A stretch of DNA of 64,000 bases from Dioscorea cayenensis subsp. rotundata. Lineage: Eukaryota > Streptophyta > Magnoliopsida > Dioscoreales > Dioscoreaceae. A model generated the notes under the pieces. It worked only from the letters and a program-made list of their open reading frames with translations, had not been told where the DNA came from and searched no databases. Positions 45,244 to 57,470 of the stretch are shown in pieces. Position 1 is the stretch's first letter. The number at the start of each line of letters is the position of its first letter. The stretch spans positions 1,488,001 through 1,552,000 of the forward strand of contig NC_052483.1 of NCBI RefSeq assembly GCF_009730915.1, read 5' to 3'. Both the position numbers and the translations under genes were made by a program.

Positions 45244-46247
45244 ACATCATTTAGACGTGAAAATCTATTCAGAAAAAAATATATTTGATAAAAATAATTT
45301 ATTTTTTATTTTTAATTAATAATTGTTTTATTTTGAGTGGATAATTGTTCATTTTATATTTTTGTTGTTTGTCAGACTTTAACTTCCACTTGTTTTAATA
45401 TATCTTGATTTATCTATTTTTTTATAATAAATCTCGATGAAGGATGATGATAATTTAGAAGATAATATTTATACATCTAAACAAATTTGATCAAAACAAA
45501 AGCATAAAATTTAAAATACTTGGAGATAAGAAAAATATATAATTTTTGAACTTATTAAAATCAGATATTATTAATCCAAATTATAATATATATATATATA
45601 TAAATTAACGGTGGAGATTAACTGACGGTAAGAAGCATCACCATCACAGCCGTCAATTCGACCCAGTTTCGGCGCAGAAGCATTGATAACCACACGATTT
45701 GTTTCCTTATAAAAGACTCACACCATTTAATCCAAATAATAATAAAAAAACAAAACCAAAAAAGAGTTCCAATCAAACACGCTTCTCTCTCTCTTCCTCA
45801 CTAAACAAACACACCCCTTCATCCACCCTTAATTTGTCCACGTCATCGATCCTCGACTGTTAATCCAACGGTTGTTATTGGTCACTGATCAAGAGAAAAA
45901 ACAAGGTGGTTTGGTTCGAACCGGGTTGGGAGGGCCCGGTTCGGGTTGGACCGAACCGGATTTTGAGATTTTCAAAAAAACCCAGTGAAAATGGGAATTT
46001 TTAGTGGATAAAAAGGGGAGAGGAGAGAGGAGAGAGAAAGAGAGGAAAAAAAATCGAATTTTTGGCTTCTCCGCCCAGTGCTCCGCCTCCTTGCCACCCT
46101 CTTTCGAAGTTCTAGGGTTAGGGTTAGGGTTTTGGGGTGCTGCTTAAGCTTTGGTGGATTCTAGGGTTAGGGTTTGTTGTGTTGGATTCGTTGATTGGTG
46201 GAATCGAGTTGGGGGTTTTGAGGAGGGGTTGATCGGAATAGTGGGGG
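45244..46247. promoter_or_regulatory. Upstream and leader region of the ANP32-like gene
   Basis: From 45600 on the base composition changes from AT-rich to mixed. A CT-rich stretch near 45784-45800, a palindrome-rich block at 45913-45960 ('ggttcgaaccggg', 'ggaccgaaccgg') and an AGAGAG run at 46018-46045 precede 'tagggttagggttagggttt' (46114-46133) and a second 'tagggttagggttt' (46164-46177). These telomere-like boxes probably lie in the 5' untranslated region. Confidence 0.45.
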
Positions 46248-49200
46248 ATGGATGAGGTTTGGGAGAGGGCTGTGGAAGCGGCGCTGGAAGGGCAGGGGGA
46301 TTCGTCGACGGCGCCGAGGACGTTGACGCTGGATGGTGCGGTGAAGTGTGTTCATGGACGGCTGCCGCCGCCGGCGCTGCTGGAGAGGTTTCAGAGTTTG
46401 GAGCATCTATCGATCGCGAACGTGGGGGTTTCGTCGTTGGAGAAGTTCCCGCGGCTGAAGAACCTCCAGCGGCTTATACTGTCGGATAATCGGATCGCTA
46501 GTGGCCTTGAGTTTCTGGTTGAGGCCGGGCTGGAATCGCTCAGAGACCTTGATCTCTCCAACAATCGGATCCAGTTCTTGGAGGAACTGGCACCGTTGGC
46601 TCGGCTCCGGCTTGTCTCGTTGGATCTCTATGAATGCCCTGTTACCAAGGTCAGGGATTATAGATCCAGGGTTTTTGGGATGATCCGAACTTTGAAATAT
46701 CTTGACAAGATGGATGCGGATGAGAACGAGAGACCAGAGAGTGATGATGATGAGGAAGACGATGAGGAGGAAGATGAGGATGAGGATCCAGTTAGCGGCG
46801 AGGTAGATGGTGATGATCGAAGTGGGAAAGTGGCAAACGGTGGTAGGAGCACTGCTGGAGATGAGGGGATCATTGATGCTGATGATGATGAGGAGAGTGA
46901 TGCTGATGAGGAGGAGACGGGTGCTGAAAGGAGAATAGAGTCCAATGGGCACCATTCGAATGGGTTCAGAGTGGAGCCTGTTAGATTGGTTGATGGGGAT
47001 GAAGATGATGAAGAGGATGTGGAGGATGAGGACGATGAGGATGATTTGGGAGAAGAAGTTGATGAGGAAGATGGGGAAGATGATGATGTGGTAGAAGTTC
47101 ATGAGATTGAAGATAGTGGTGATGAGGATGAAGATGTTGTTGAGGATGATGATGATGAGGAGGAGGATGTTGAGGATGAGGATGGTGAAGAGGAGGAAGA
47201 AGATGTTGAGGATGAGGATGATGCGGAACCTGGGAGCACAGGCAGAGGAAGTGCTGAAGGTGAGATTGATGGTCATGAGCAAGGGGAAGAGGGGGAGGAG
47301 GATGATAATGGGGAGATTGGGGAAGAGGATGAGCAGGGTGTTGAGGAGAGGGAGTTCGATGATGATGATGGGGATGGAGAGGATGAGGTGAAATTCCTTT
47401 TTTCCTTCAGTCCTGTGCACTCATTTACCATTTCTTCAGTCATTTATATGGTCATTTAGCTTTCCAATTAGTATGATTTTTTGCTTCATGGTTTGCAAAT
47501 TGCAATTTTGTTTACATTGTGCTTCACGAAGTTATGCTATTTTTAGTGCACGTAAGCTTTGGCGGCGTTCATGGATGCTTTCGAATATTCGTCTGCTATT
47601 GTGTTGGGATTTAGGGTGTTAATGGTAGCTTCTAGGTAGCTAAAACATTTAGTTGTTTTTTCTGGCGACATCGGTATTCAAATGTCTAGTATTATGTTGG
47701 ACAAAACTTATTGATATCGTGCTTTGTCTTATGTGATTTTTAAGTCTAGGATTAGATACTCATTCACATGAGCTTTGCTTTGTGTTTTTATTAGATTTGT
47801 TGCTTTCCACTTGATAGACTTCATTTGCTGTAGAAAAAGAGAAGAAACATTTTGTTTCTCTTAGTGCATGCTTCAGATTTTTAAAATATATTTCTTATTC
47901 CTCTCAATCACCACATGCAATCTTTGGCAAAGAGTTTTCATGTTTATGAAAAGTTAGTTGCTGGTTTGCTTTGATATTGAGGCAAGCCATTTTTGAGAGA
48001 GTTTAGGAATTGTGACCGGAGACTTTCTTAGTTACCAAAAGTCAGCAGCTAAAAGCTTGGAATCTTTTAGGTTTAACCTTGCTCAAATACGGATTTGAGT
48101 ATGGTGATAAGTTACAAACCTTGCTTAAATATGGGTTTGAGTGTGGTATTAATTGTTTCATATCTTTCTTTTTATGTTTTTAAGTTGGCCACCATTTTTG
48201 TACTTTATTGGGTTGCAGCTGTTTTGCTTTTGACCTCAAAGTTGGTTCTGTTGTTTTGAGCCCCTTGTAGAGAACTTGTAGGCTAAGAAGGAAATAAAGG
48301 CCATTTTTTTGTTCAGATTTTACCATTTGTTTTCCATGCTCTTTTCTTTTTTAGGCTGCATTTAAGTTCTTAAATTCACCTTTTCTGAAATTTATACTGT
48401 GCTGTTTAATGTTGACACTATCTTGACAGCAAGCTTCATAACTTCAGATTCTAATAGGCCTTTACTGGTACTTTGCTCATTATGTTTCTAGTTGAAGTAT
48501 TAATCTACTTTTTCGTCTTTTTACCAAGTAATTTAAGCCGTAGGCAGTTATTATATATCAGAAGATTGCTTTACTTTCAATATCAGAGGTAAAACTTTAA
48601 CCAAATAAAAAAGATTATCAGATGTCAAAGAAAAATTGTGAATTGCTATCTTGAGCACCCTTTTTTCTCCAAATGCTAGTCCTGTAAATCTAGTTTTGCT
48701 CTTCACACTTGTATGCGTTTTGGTTTGACCTGTGATTCTATGTACTTTGTAGCAGTAGTTGCTTATCCTGTTGGGAAATCTCCTTCACATATTTCCAAGT
48801 TGGAGCATGTTTTTTTAGTTTTTTGTCTTCCCTAGTTAATTCCGTAAGCTTTTCTTTTTTCTCATCATGTAATTTATACTTTTATGTTGATAGCAAAATT
48901 AATTTTCTCCTTGCTTTGAATCTTATCTTAAAATTTCTTTTGATGTGTAAGATAATCCCCATGCACTGATTTGTTATTGAACAATTTCTGGTTTTTCTTC
49001 ATGCACTTGATCTGCTTGCTTGTTAGATTTTTGCTATCCTCGTGCATTTGCTTCTTCTGTCATCAAATTTTGTCACCCAATTACTGCAATTATAGTAGTA
49101 TTTTTATTTCTTTTTATCTGTGATTCTTTTAAACGGAGGTTTCTTTCTATTTGATCAGGAAGATGGCACTGAGTACCTTATGCAGCCAATACCTCAAGTT

Positions 49201-49428
49201 GATGAGTACCTTATGCAGCCAATACCTCAAGTTGATGACGAGAATGGTGGAAATGACTTCGATGGCTGCAACGAGGAAGATGAGAGCGAAGACGATGAAG
49301 TTGATGACGAAGATCACCTCAACAATGGTGTTCTTCAAGGTCCATCATCCTCTTCTCAACCCAACAAGAGGAAGCGAGATGAAGACGAAGACAGCGTGGA
49401 GGATTTACGGTCATCCAAGCATCAGTAA
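46248..49428 (+). CDS. ANP32-like acidic leucine-rich nuclear phosphoprotein
   Basis: Two exons, 46248-47387 and 49159-49428, give 469 residues with a 1.8-kb intron. The N-terminal 160 residues form the LRR cap domain (LEHLSIANVGVSSLEKFP, LQRLILSDNRIASGLEFL, LRDLDLSNNRI, DLYECPVTKV) typical of ANP32. Then comes a very long acidic region (about residues 165-390), mostly Asp and Glu, and a C-terminal basic patch KRKR in an acidic context that should serve as nuclear signal. ANP32 proteins are histone chaperones and phosphatase regulators; animal ones have about 250 residues, so the acidic tail here is unusually long. At the start of exon 2 an 11-residue unit (EYLMQPIPQVD) is present twice through an exact 33-bp duplication (49173-49238). 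Confidence 0.88.
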
Positions 49429-50208
49429 TCCATGCTCTTTACCACCCCTTGTAGATGCTTGTTTTCAGAAGGAAATGGTGGTTTTTTTTTCCCTCTTTTT
49501 CCCCCTCATAGTTCTATGTAGACTTGAAGAAGCATTTGCTTAGTTTTTAAAAGACAATGGAGGGAATGAATTGTGTAGATGGTTTCTTCCCCCCCCTTCA
49601 TTCAAAAGTTAGTTGCTTGTTTTTGTCCCCACCTCTCAATTCAAATGGTAGTTAGTTATTATATAAATACATATGGGAGGGACTTGAGCTTCCCTCCAAA
49701 ACAGCAGCCTCTTTGGGGACTTCAAAACTTCAAATTTCCAGGTAGCCGTTTGGTTTGGCCCAATCCCTTGTTACTTTCTCATGTTTTTGGTGGTTTGGCT
49801 AAAATTCTCATTTATTATGATTCTCTCTGTGCACTCATTCAGTTCATTCATTCTGACTTGATTGTTTGGTGTGATGTGTCATGCTTTTGTTTTTGTGTGT
49901 CTGTGTGTGTGTGGTTTCACAGCTGATCTTTTTGTGATTTATAGTTTGCTGAATTCTGAGAATGAATCAACGGATGAATGGTATTATTTCTTGAGTTGCT
50001 GTTTTTGTACAACTAAAATGTATTTGTACAAATTAGGCTTATCAACTCTTAAGTCATTTATATCCATTCAATGTAGCTTGTGATATCAATCTCACAAAAA
50101 CTAATGGTCCTCCCATTGACAACAACAACAAAGGATAAGATAAGACACACACACACATCCAATGCAACAAAAGCTCACTAATTTCCTCTTTCTGCATTGT
50201 GTAGATAG
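49429..50208. other. ANP32 3' end and upstream region of the next gene
   Basis: The GC-richer stretch to about 50060 is probably 3' untranslated sequence of the ANP32-like gene. A (CA)n run at 50146-50156 lies just before the next start codon. Confidence 0.35.
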
Positions 50209-50709
50209 ATGGAATCAATCCTGTTCTCACCAAATGCAAAACTCTTCTCACAACTACAACAGCAGTTCTCCGGCAGCCGGAAAAGACTCAATTCGAAAAC
50301 AAGGCAATGTATCACCTGCCAAGCAAAAGGCGAAAGTGAAGGCAGCAGCAGCCGCGGTGGAACTACAGAGTTAGCAGTTGTGATCAGTGGGTTTGTAGCA
50401 AACCCGGTGATCGGTTACTCACTCTACACTCTAAAGACAACCGGTTGCGGTCTCCCCCCGGGGCCGGGTGGGTCTTTAGGTGCACTTGAAGGAGTGAGCT
50501 ATCTTGTTTTGGTAGGCATCATTGGCTGGTCAATTTACACCAAAGTTAAAACTGGGTCAGGTTTGCCTGCAGGACCTTATGGGCTTCTTGGTGCAGTAGA
50601 GGGCTTGTCTTACTTGACTCTTTTGGCAATCTTTGTTGTTTTTGGTCTTCAGTTTCTTGACCGTGGTTACCTCCCCGGTCCACTTCCCGGCGACCAGTGC
50701 TTCGGTTGA
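50209..50709 (+). CDS. Plastid membrane protein with a duplicated Gly/Pro unit
   Basis: Single exon, 166 residues. The first 50 or so (MESILFSPNAKLFSQLQQQF, Ser/Arg/Lys-rich, with CITCQAKG) resemble a chloroplast transit peptide. The mature part has three to four hydrophobic segments and an internal duplication: GYSLYTLKTTGCGLPPGP..LGALEGVSYL and GWSIYTKVKTGSGLPAGP..LGAVEGLSYL. Each unit is a membrane segment, a charged turn, a GLPxGP loop and the next membrane segment. It ends GYLPGPLPGDQCFG. I believe it belongs to a conserved plant and perhaps cyanobacterial plastid family of unknown role; no function is assigned. The gene is complete, with tight upstream spacing to ANP32. Confidence 0.8.
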   Translation: MESILFSPNAKLFSQLQQQFSGSRKRLNSKTRQCITCQAKGESEGSSSRGGTTELAVVISGFVANPVIGYSLYTLKTTGCGLPPGPGGSLGALEGVSYLVLVGIIGWSIYTKVKTGSGLPAGPYGLLGAVEGLSYLTLLAIFVVFGLQFLDRGYLPGPLPGDQCFG

Positions 50710-51858
50710 TTGATCAATTTAGTGTGTATGTTTCTTATTTTGGTTATGTTTATCATTTCTTTTCAATTGAGAATGATTTTTATGTGAAACAATCCATTGG
50801 GCATGAATATGTTCTTAGCACATTTTTTTTTTATTGGTGGTCTGTGCAATGTGTGACCAAATATGTTTGGTAGTTTTAGATATATTTACCAGTTCTTATT
50901 AATTAAAAAATAAATTATATATATTTAATAGTTGATCTTACATACCTTAATATAATTGTGTTCTCATTTTGCATGAACTGAAATTTGAACCAGCCTTTTT
51001 TAGCAGAGTAGTGATCCCACTGATTTGAGTCCGTGGGATCTAAGGTGGAACCGAGACGTGGCTGCAAAGCAGACACATTTTTTTGTTTTTATTTAAACTA
51101 TTTTTTAAACATTATTATAATTTAAACTATAAAAAAAATAAAACAAAAGGGCAATATGATCATTTATTTTAACTATACTGACCTTCTTACCAGCTTCTTT
51201 TCATTTCTTTCGTCTTCTTCTTCTTTTCTCCTTCTTTCCATCTCTGGCTCCCAAGCTTCTCCATTTCTCTCACAACAATTATGCCTAATTAAACAAGTAA
51301 GCTCTCTCATTTTCAAACTCGAGTCCGTGGGATCACTACTCTCTTAGAAAATGTATGAATATTTTATGTAGGAGATTGGTTCTAATAGATCAAGCGGTCA
51401 TTGGCCCTTTTTATTACGCTACCCATAAATTGATGTTTTGAGTTATCAAATATGTTATGATATTTAATATATGTCTATTGATTTTATTATTAGAAAATGA
51501 TTTATATATAATAGTACTAGAGTTTGGCCAATTAAATATATAAAATATGTTTATTTAATGATGGTTCAGAAATAACATTATTGTCATGAAAACATTTTAT
51601 ATTTATTGGTCATTTAGGACCATCTGTCCCCATACATTGGTTAGTTTTGAATAAATGGTTAGTTTTTTTTATATATAATATTATTTATTTATTTATTATA
51701 ATTCTCAAAAGTCTTTCAATCAGTTACAAAGATTGCGACTATTCAACATGATGACTCTGCATTAAAAAAATCAAATAAAACCATTGAAAGTGTTATGGCA
51801 TGTGTTTCTTATATTTTTTTATTTTTCTCCTGAAAAATAAATAAGATAACTTTATTTT

Positions 51859-51899
<41 letters not shown>

Positions 51900-52256
51900 C
51901 ATCTCTATCTATTGAATATTGATATAAAAATATAATAAAATAAATTATCTTTTGAACATTTAAGTGTAGATTCCTTTTTATCTAAATTTACTATCACTAA
52001 TCTAAATTGGCATTTCTTTATTTTCAATGATGATAAGTTTTTTAAGGATATGGAAAATTCATAAGTTGCGTTAGATATATGTACTTTTAATGCTCTTATT
52101 TATAAGAGATGTAATTTAAAAATAAAATAAAATAAATATGAATAAAATTATCTCTAGATGATTCTATTAGATTTATTATTAAAGTTATCCTCATCCCATC
52201 TATATATCTATACAAGTCTTAATTTGAGTACTGTCATTAAGATATGATAAGATAAA
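50710..52256. other. Intergenic with one inverted-repeat element
   Basis: The first 200 bp are probably 3' untranslated sequence. The element at 51001-51347 is annotated separately. A (TA)n run lies at 51862-51895. No gene. Confidence 0.3.
51001..51347. mobile_element. Inverted-repeat element (MITE-like)
   Basis: The left side 'agagtagtgatcccac' (51005-51020) is the inverse of the right side 'gtgggatcactactct' (about 51327-51342). The words 'gagtccgtgggatc' also occur on both sides in direct order, so the left end alone can form a hairpin. About 350 bp, no coding capacity. Confidence 0.5.
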
Positions 52257-52960
52257 TTATTTTTAATTTAATTTCAATTTGTTCTTGAAATTTACATTTT
52301 GCAATGTAGTAAATTTAAATTTTAATTAATATTAAATTGAGATTTTTTTTAGCTCTCAATAATTTAGTTTGTTTTCTTTCAGAGTCAATGTGGTTAGTGA
52401 AGTCTTCTATGTGTGTTCTTTTGTGTTTTTTCCATTTTAATAAATTATAATTTTTTTTCTATTTTATTTTAAAAAATTAAATTTTTTTTAGTTTAATTAT
52501 TTTTTTAATTTAATTTAATTATTTTTAATTTATTTTCAATTTGTTCTTGAAATTTACATTTTGCAATGCAGTAAATTTAAATTTTAATTAATATTAAATT
52601 GAGATTTTTTTTTAGCTCTCAATGATTTAGTTTGTTTTCTTTCAGAATCTGTGTTTAGTGAAGTGTTATTTCGTGTTTTTTTAATAAATTATGATTTATT
52701 TATTTTATTTTAAAAAAATTAATTATTTTTAATTTAATTTCAATTTGCTCTTGAAATTTACATTTTGCAATGCAGTAAATTTAAAATCTAATTTATATTA
52801 AATTGAGATTTTTTTTAGATCTCAATGATTTAGTTTGTTTGCTTTGAGAGTCTATGTGGTTAGTGAAGTCTTCTATGTGTGTTCTTTTGTGGTTTTTTTT
52901 TCATTTTAATAAATTATAATTTATTTATTTTATTTAAAAAAATTAAAAAAATATAATGAT
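52257..52960 (+). repeat. Three tandem copies of a unit of about 210-260 bp
   Basis: Each copy runs through 'atttcaatttg(t/c)tcttgaa', 'atttacattttgcaatg(t/c)ag', 'ttaaattgagatttttttt', 'ctcaat(a/g)atttagtttgtt' and 'taataaatta(t)(g/a)atttattt'. They start near 52257, 52522 and 52732. Copies 1 and 3 share 'tggttagtgaagtcttctat', which is shortened in copy 2. Similarity is high. No reading frame runs through the units, so it is a small satellite-like block. Confidence 0.85.
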
Positions 52961-54364
52961 GAGATTTTTAGATTTGAACTATCATCCCTTGGTTTGGATT
53001 TTCATTATTTAAAAAACATAAAAATTATAAATGATTTTATTTCTTGGCAACCAAATAAGAACATCTCTCTTTGGTTTTTCTCAAAAGTTTTTGCTGATAA
53101 AGTTGAAGAATATAATTAAAAACAAACGTTCATGGTTCTTTTATCTTTTGGAGTTCAACTACTTTCACATCCCAATTTGAATCAATAATATATATATATA
53201 TATATATCAATCACATCTATGCAAAAGACAATCTTACAAAAAGTATTATAATTATGAACGTTTCTATTTGTTTGTATCATTAGTGCTCATAAAAATAATA
53301 ATCAAATTAACACTCTGCTTTCTATTTGTTTGTAAATTTCACCCACCCATTTAATAATAAAAAATAATCTTTTAATTTCAATGTTATAAATAGATTTAAA
53401 AATTATTCAGGCATATATATATATATATATAGAGGATCAATCTTCCGTGGACATCCACATATAAAAAATCTATGGATATTTATTATCAGTCTAATACTGT
53501 TCATCAATGTCAACAGTTGGATCGTGATCCAACGACTAATAATTATACATCATAGAAAATGTAAATTCATATATATACATATACATTCAAATGTTATAGT
53601 TTATTTTCTCTAATTTTTTTATATTATTTATTCTTTAAATAACTTAATATGATAATGATAACCATCATATTTTACACAAGAAAAAAGTTCATGGTTTCAA
53701 AAAAACATCAAGGCTCATCAGAATTCATGTCAACTGAATTCCAAAACACGCTCTTGACTTGAAGCCAATGCTTTATATTCATGACTGGATAAAGTTGTTA
53801 AAAATAAATAAATAATAAAAATAATATAGTACTATAAGTTCCATAGAAAATTCCACCCAATTTGGCCTCATTCCCATTTGCTTGACAAGCAAGGCAGTCA
53901 ATGTTCCTAGAAATCACTCCCTTAAAATAAAAAAATATAAAAAAAAAGGGAAGGAGCCCCTAAATTTCGCACTTCTTTTTTATTTATTTCTTATTTTTAT
54001 TATTCAATAACAATCAATATTTAAAAAACTAATTTTAAATATATTTAAATTAAGCTATTACTTGACAAGCAAGCAACCACTCAATCTTAATATATATACA
54101 TTTACATTTTACAATAAACACGAATTTATCAAAAACCAACCTTTAATAATTGTTTTCGAAAACAAATTATATCATTTATAAATTAAAAAAAAAATCAATA
54201 TTTTAATCTTTTCCTATTTTTTTAATAATAAAAATAACAATAACAACAACAATAACTAGTCAAACCTCAAGTCTTCCTCCTCTTCCTCCTCCCATTTTTC
54301 CTCATCTGCACACTACAAAAATTCCCAAAGACCAAAACCTTCATTCACCAGAACCACTCCAAAC
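52961..54364. other. Intergenic, one MITE
   Basis: AT-rich. The MITE-like copy at 53430-53565 is annotated separately. 54240-54300 contains CT-rich and (TTCCTC)n-like sequence just before the F-box gene and is likely promoter or leader. Confidence 0.3.
53430..53565. mobile_element. MITE-like element, related to 28429-28653
   Basis: It has the same ordered words as the copy at 28429: a 'gtggac..ccacata' end, 'ctatggatatttattatca', 'atactgttcatcaatgt', a 'gttggatcgtgatccaac' palindrome at the centre and 'catcatagaaaatg' near the right end. It is flanked by (TA)n on both sides. Confidence 0.45.
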
Positions 54365-54584
54365 ATGAACAATTCAATCTCTCCAAAACACAACTCAGAA
54401 GCAGAAGATGAAGAAGAATCATCATCCTGGTCGGAGATCACCGCTTCATCTCCACCGTTCTCCGACACCGACGACACCTGGATTCTCATCCCCAATATAC
54501 AACTAGAAGTGAATGATGATAACAATGAAGTAGAAGAAGAAGAAGAAGATACAGAAAGTTACTACTCTCAAAATCTTGAAGAAG

Positions 54585-54616
<32 letters not shown>

Positions 54617-55720
54617 GAAGAAGAATCATCCTCATCAAAAAAACTAGAAACAATGGATCAAAAGATGTCAAGTTCATCATCACGACCATCGTCGGAGACC
54701 TTCATCTCAGTCCTTATCCGTGAACGAGTTCTCCACCGTCTTCCGGCCAAACAACTCCTCAAACTCCGCACAGTCTCCCGTCAATGGAACGATTTCATCA
54801 CCAGTCCTTTCTTCATTCACTCTCATTCCCAATCATCAACATCCATCTCCGGCGTCTTCTACCTCCGTCCTTCCGATCCGATCAAAAACCCATCATTCAA
54901 TCCCTTCAACAAATATCTCCACGGTCTTCAAAGCCCGGAGTTAAAGTTCCTCCCGGAACCAGTCGCCGTTCTCTCCTCATCCCATGGTCTTCTCTGTTGC
55001 CGAGCTTTCTCCGGTGAAACCACAAAGTACTTCATCGTCAACCCTGTAACTGGATCATGGGTGCTGTTACCGCCGCCGGCCAACGACCACGGCATCAAAC
55101 CGGCGGCGGTGATCGTTTTTGAAGAGCCGTTCATGTTCAACTTCACTTTGGATTACAAATTAGTAGTCGCTTATGATCTTGGTGGGTGTTATGGGTTTGA
55201 GATATTTAGATCTAGAGAGTGGGAATGGAGTGTGTCTGCGGAGATATGTGTGACGGAACAGATTGTGCCGGAGTCCGGCGTGGCCGCCGGCGGGTGCGCG
55301 CATTGGAGGACTTCGATGCAGACCGTAGTGAGTTACAATCCGGAAACGGATGAGAACTGGGATGTGGTTTGGCCAGAGAGTTATAGAGAGGATGTGAGTT
55401 GGGAACTCATGGAAATTAATAGAAAACTGATTTGTGTTTGTGTGAAAGGAGATGAGATTTGTGTTTATGGAAGTGAGGGAAGTGGGTGGAAGGAAATGAG
55501 GAAGGTGAGGAGGATGATGGGGAAGTGGGGAAGTGGGGAAGTGAAGGTGGTGAGAGTTCAGGAAGTTAAGGAAGTGGTTTTGGTGGAGAATGGGAGGGTT
55601 TGGGGATGGAGTTTGGAAGATGGGAAGTGGAGAGAAGGAGATTTGTTTGTTGGTGAAGGGTGTGAGAACTTTGTTTCATTTGTTGGGAGTTTGCTTCATG
55701 CTTATGGATCTTGGGGTTGA
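54365..55720 (+). CDS. F-box protein with acidic N-terminus
   Basis: Single exon, 451 residues. The first 110 residues are Ser/Glu-rich with a Glu run encoded by a GAA tract (54580-54614). The F-box lies at about residues 118-155 (SVLIRERVLHRLPAKQLLKL then RTVSRQWNDFITSP). The rest resembles the F-box-associated beta-propeller type: SSSHGLLCCRAF, YFIVNPVTGSWVLLPPP, LVVAYDLGG, then ELMEINRKLICVCVKGDEI and WSLEDGKW. Such proteins recruit targets to SCF ubiquitin ligases; the target is unknown. The F-box start LIRERVLHRLP is less standard than usual. A second in-frame Met at residue 97 would skip the acidic part. No damage seen. Confidence 0.8.
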
Positions 55721-57470
55721 TGATCTCTTCTTCTTCTTCTTTTATTTAGATGATGATGATGATGTTGATGAAGAATGATGAGGTTTAAGTCTTTTGGAGT
55801 AATATGTTCAGTTTCTTTCTTTCTTATTGATTTTGTCATCAGTGTATGGGACATGTTGGTTTTGGGTTTTATGTATTTTTAATGTTTGGGATGATGATAA
55901 AAACTAAATAGAAGGATGTGTTTAGAACTTTTTGATTATTGTTTTTTTGATGTGTTGTTGTTGTTGTTGTATATTTGTATGTTTTGGTATTTTGTTTTTG
56001 GTTTGATGGGAACAGGAATGGTTTGGGAATGGAGGATGAGATATCAAAATAATATTTATTATAAATATTGGGAGTTTTTTAATGGCATTTATTTTGGTAA
56101 TCAATTTCTTGGAAATATTTTAAATTTTTTCTAATTTTACTTATTCATAAATTATTTCATTAATTAGAGTATTTTTTTGTTTTTTTTTTAATTTTTTAAT
56201 TAAATGAAAAAAATCAGAAAGGTTAAAATTTCTGTGAATGGAGTTATAATAATATAATTCATTTTTTTATAAAATATGAAAGAAAAGTATACAAATCACT
56301 GTTATTTTTATTATTTTTTATGGTTGTGGTTTGTGGATAAGTCACGGCTCGAACACCGAGAATATCTCAACCTCTTTTATTTTTTGTCATGTAGTATTGT
56401 AAAATTTTTAATGTTTTTTATTATTTTTTTCTCTTTAAAAAAGCTTTTTTACTGAAAAAAAATCTTAAAAAATAGTAAGTTTTTATATAAAAATTGTTAT
56501 TATTTAAGTATATTTGTCTTTAAAGATGCTGGGAGAGAATAAATTTATCTTAAATCTTTTGATTCTTTTCACATGTTCTTAGCTTTTTTTATATTATTAT
56601 GGATTTAAAAACTACAATGAATTAGAAAAAAAATAGTTCCATCAATCAACATCAAATAACAATGTTTTATATGATATATGATATGAGTTTTCTAAATTGT
56701 TGGGGATGTTATATCACTGCCAAAGTTGCCGACAGAAATTTCTTTTATCTTTATTTTTAAAAAAATCTTTATTTTACACATGCATATAAAATCATGTGAA
56801 TATAAAACCATGCATACAGAGTTATTAAAAACAGTTTGTAATCTGAATAATAATCCTAAAAAAGATAAAATAAACACTAAAACAGTAATAAAATAATCAT
56901 TATAGCTAATCATCTCATAGTTTATCGATATTTAATTTTCTATAAATAAATAAAATTTTAATAAGTTTTTAAAGCACTAGATTTTTTTATATACACCGGC
57001 CAAACATTAATATATGATATATTTTAAAATATTTATGCATGTCATCTAACAAGCATTATTTGTCAAATATATACATAATAAAATCATACATAAATAAAAT
57101 TTTAACAAGTTTGTTTTAATACCAGATCCTTTTATGGACACTGATCAAACATTAATATGTGGTATACTTAAAATATTTGTACATGTTTCTAACACTGATG
57201 TTTGTCAGAAAAAAATATATATAATAAAATCATACACATTAATATTCACTTTCTCCATGACAAAGAATGCCATAAAATATTATGCTCAAAATACCTCTTT
57301 ATTACCTCATCTAGAATAACAACCATAATCAAATTGTTCAACATGATTAACTGCATCAAATATTAAGACATTGATGTAGTACAAATCTACCAAAACATTA
57401 ATGAAGACATAAATTAAGTACTACAAAAACAAAGAAACACAATTAATTAAACCTTTTTTCATGTTTTCAG
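55721..57470. other. Intergenic
   Basis: The first 400 bp are T/G-rich, likely 3' untranslated sequence of the F-box gene. 56920-57200 contains two worn copies of a block ('taaaattttaa.aagttt', 'ctag.tttttatatacac', 'aaacattaatat') about 150 bp apart. No gene is supported. Confidence 0.3.

Noticed and set aside
46407-47420. Long open frame of 337 codons on the minus strand
   Set aside because: It is the antisense of the GAT/GAG-rich acidic tail of the ANP32-like gene, giving an Ile/Leu/Phe-rich string. It has no domain or splice context.
51156-51347. 63-codon frame with a hydrophobic start that looks like a signal peptide
   Set aside because: It lies inside an inverted-repeat element and ends in its arm; the Ser/Leu/Phe run comes from CT-rich sequence.
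55590-55778. Short frame overlapping the F-box gene's end
   Set aside because: Shadow in another frame running into a GAT repeat in the 3' region.
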